This document shows positions 6,729 to 6,791 of a DNA stretch of 6,791 nt, piece by piece. Below the pieces are notes generated by a model that did not search any database, had not been told where the DNA came from, and worked only from the letters and a program-made list of their open reading frames with translations. Within the stretch, counting starts at the first letter, position 1, and each line of letters opens with the position of its first letter. The translations under genes were made by a program, and so were the position numbers. Source of the DNA: Chloroflexota bacterium. GTDB taxonomy: Bacteria; Chloroflexota; Dehalococcoidia; Lucifugimonadales; Lucifugimonadaceae. Location: NCBI GenBank assembly GCA_016210435.1, contig JACQUF010000011.1, forward strand, positions 1 to 6,791. Reading direction: 5' to 3'.

Positions 6729-6791
<63 letters not shown>

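Overview
This window is a compact stretch of bacterial chromosome in which every gene is read leftward, on the minus strand. From right to left it holds the 3' part of a tRNA-Ser(GGA) gene, dprA, topA, a XerC-like tyrosine recombinase, aroQ, a Xaa-Pro aminopeptidase (pepP type), and efp, which is cut by the left edge. The protein-coding sequence is GC-rich and housekeeping in character, with no transposase, phage gene, toxin, CRISPR array or rRNA. No gene-free stretch exceeds 135 bases.

Two known bacterial neighbourhoods appear joined here. The first is dprA-topA-xerC: DNA uptake and processing, DNA topology, and chromosome dimer resolution. In many Firmicutes trmFO lies between topA and xerC; here that place holds only a 133-base gap. 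The second is aroQ-pepP-efp, the same order as yqhS-yqhT-efp in Bacillus subtilis: a shikimate-pathway enzyme, an aminopeptidase that cuts next to proline, and the elongation factor that relieves ribosome stalling at proline runs. Gaps are short: 67, 59, 133, 72, -4 and 45 bases from right to left. Most or all of the protein genes could be co-transcribed; a promoter inside the 133- or 72-base gap cannot be excluded.

The genus cannot be read from the sequence. The GC-rich codons, the gene order and the look of EF-P (loop APKAPP) and AroQ (ALTQ) suggest to me a deep-branching Chloroflexota-type bacterium of the Dehalococcoidia/SAR202 kind. This rests on recall and is held with low confidence. 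The tRNA gene encodes its CCA end.

I found no clearly new multi-gene system. The most distinctive signal is a perfect inverted repeat with 14-base arms and a 3-base loop (3267-3297), preceded on the + strand by two smaller hairpins, all between topA and the recombinase gene. Second come two residue-level departures from family consensus: Gln in place of the usual active-site His in AroQ, and an altered tip loop in EF-P.
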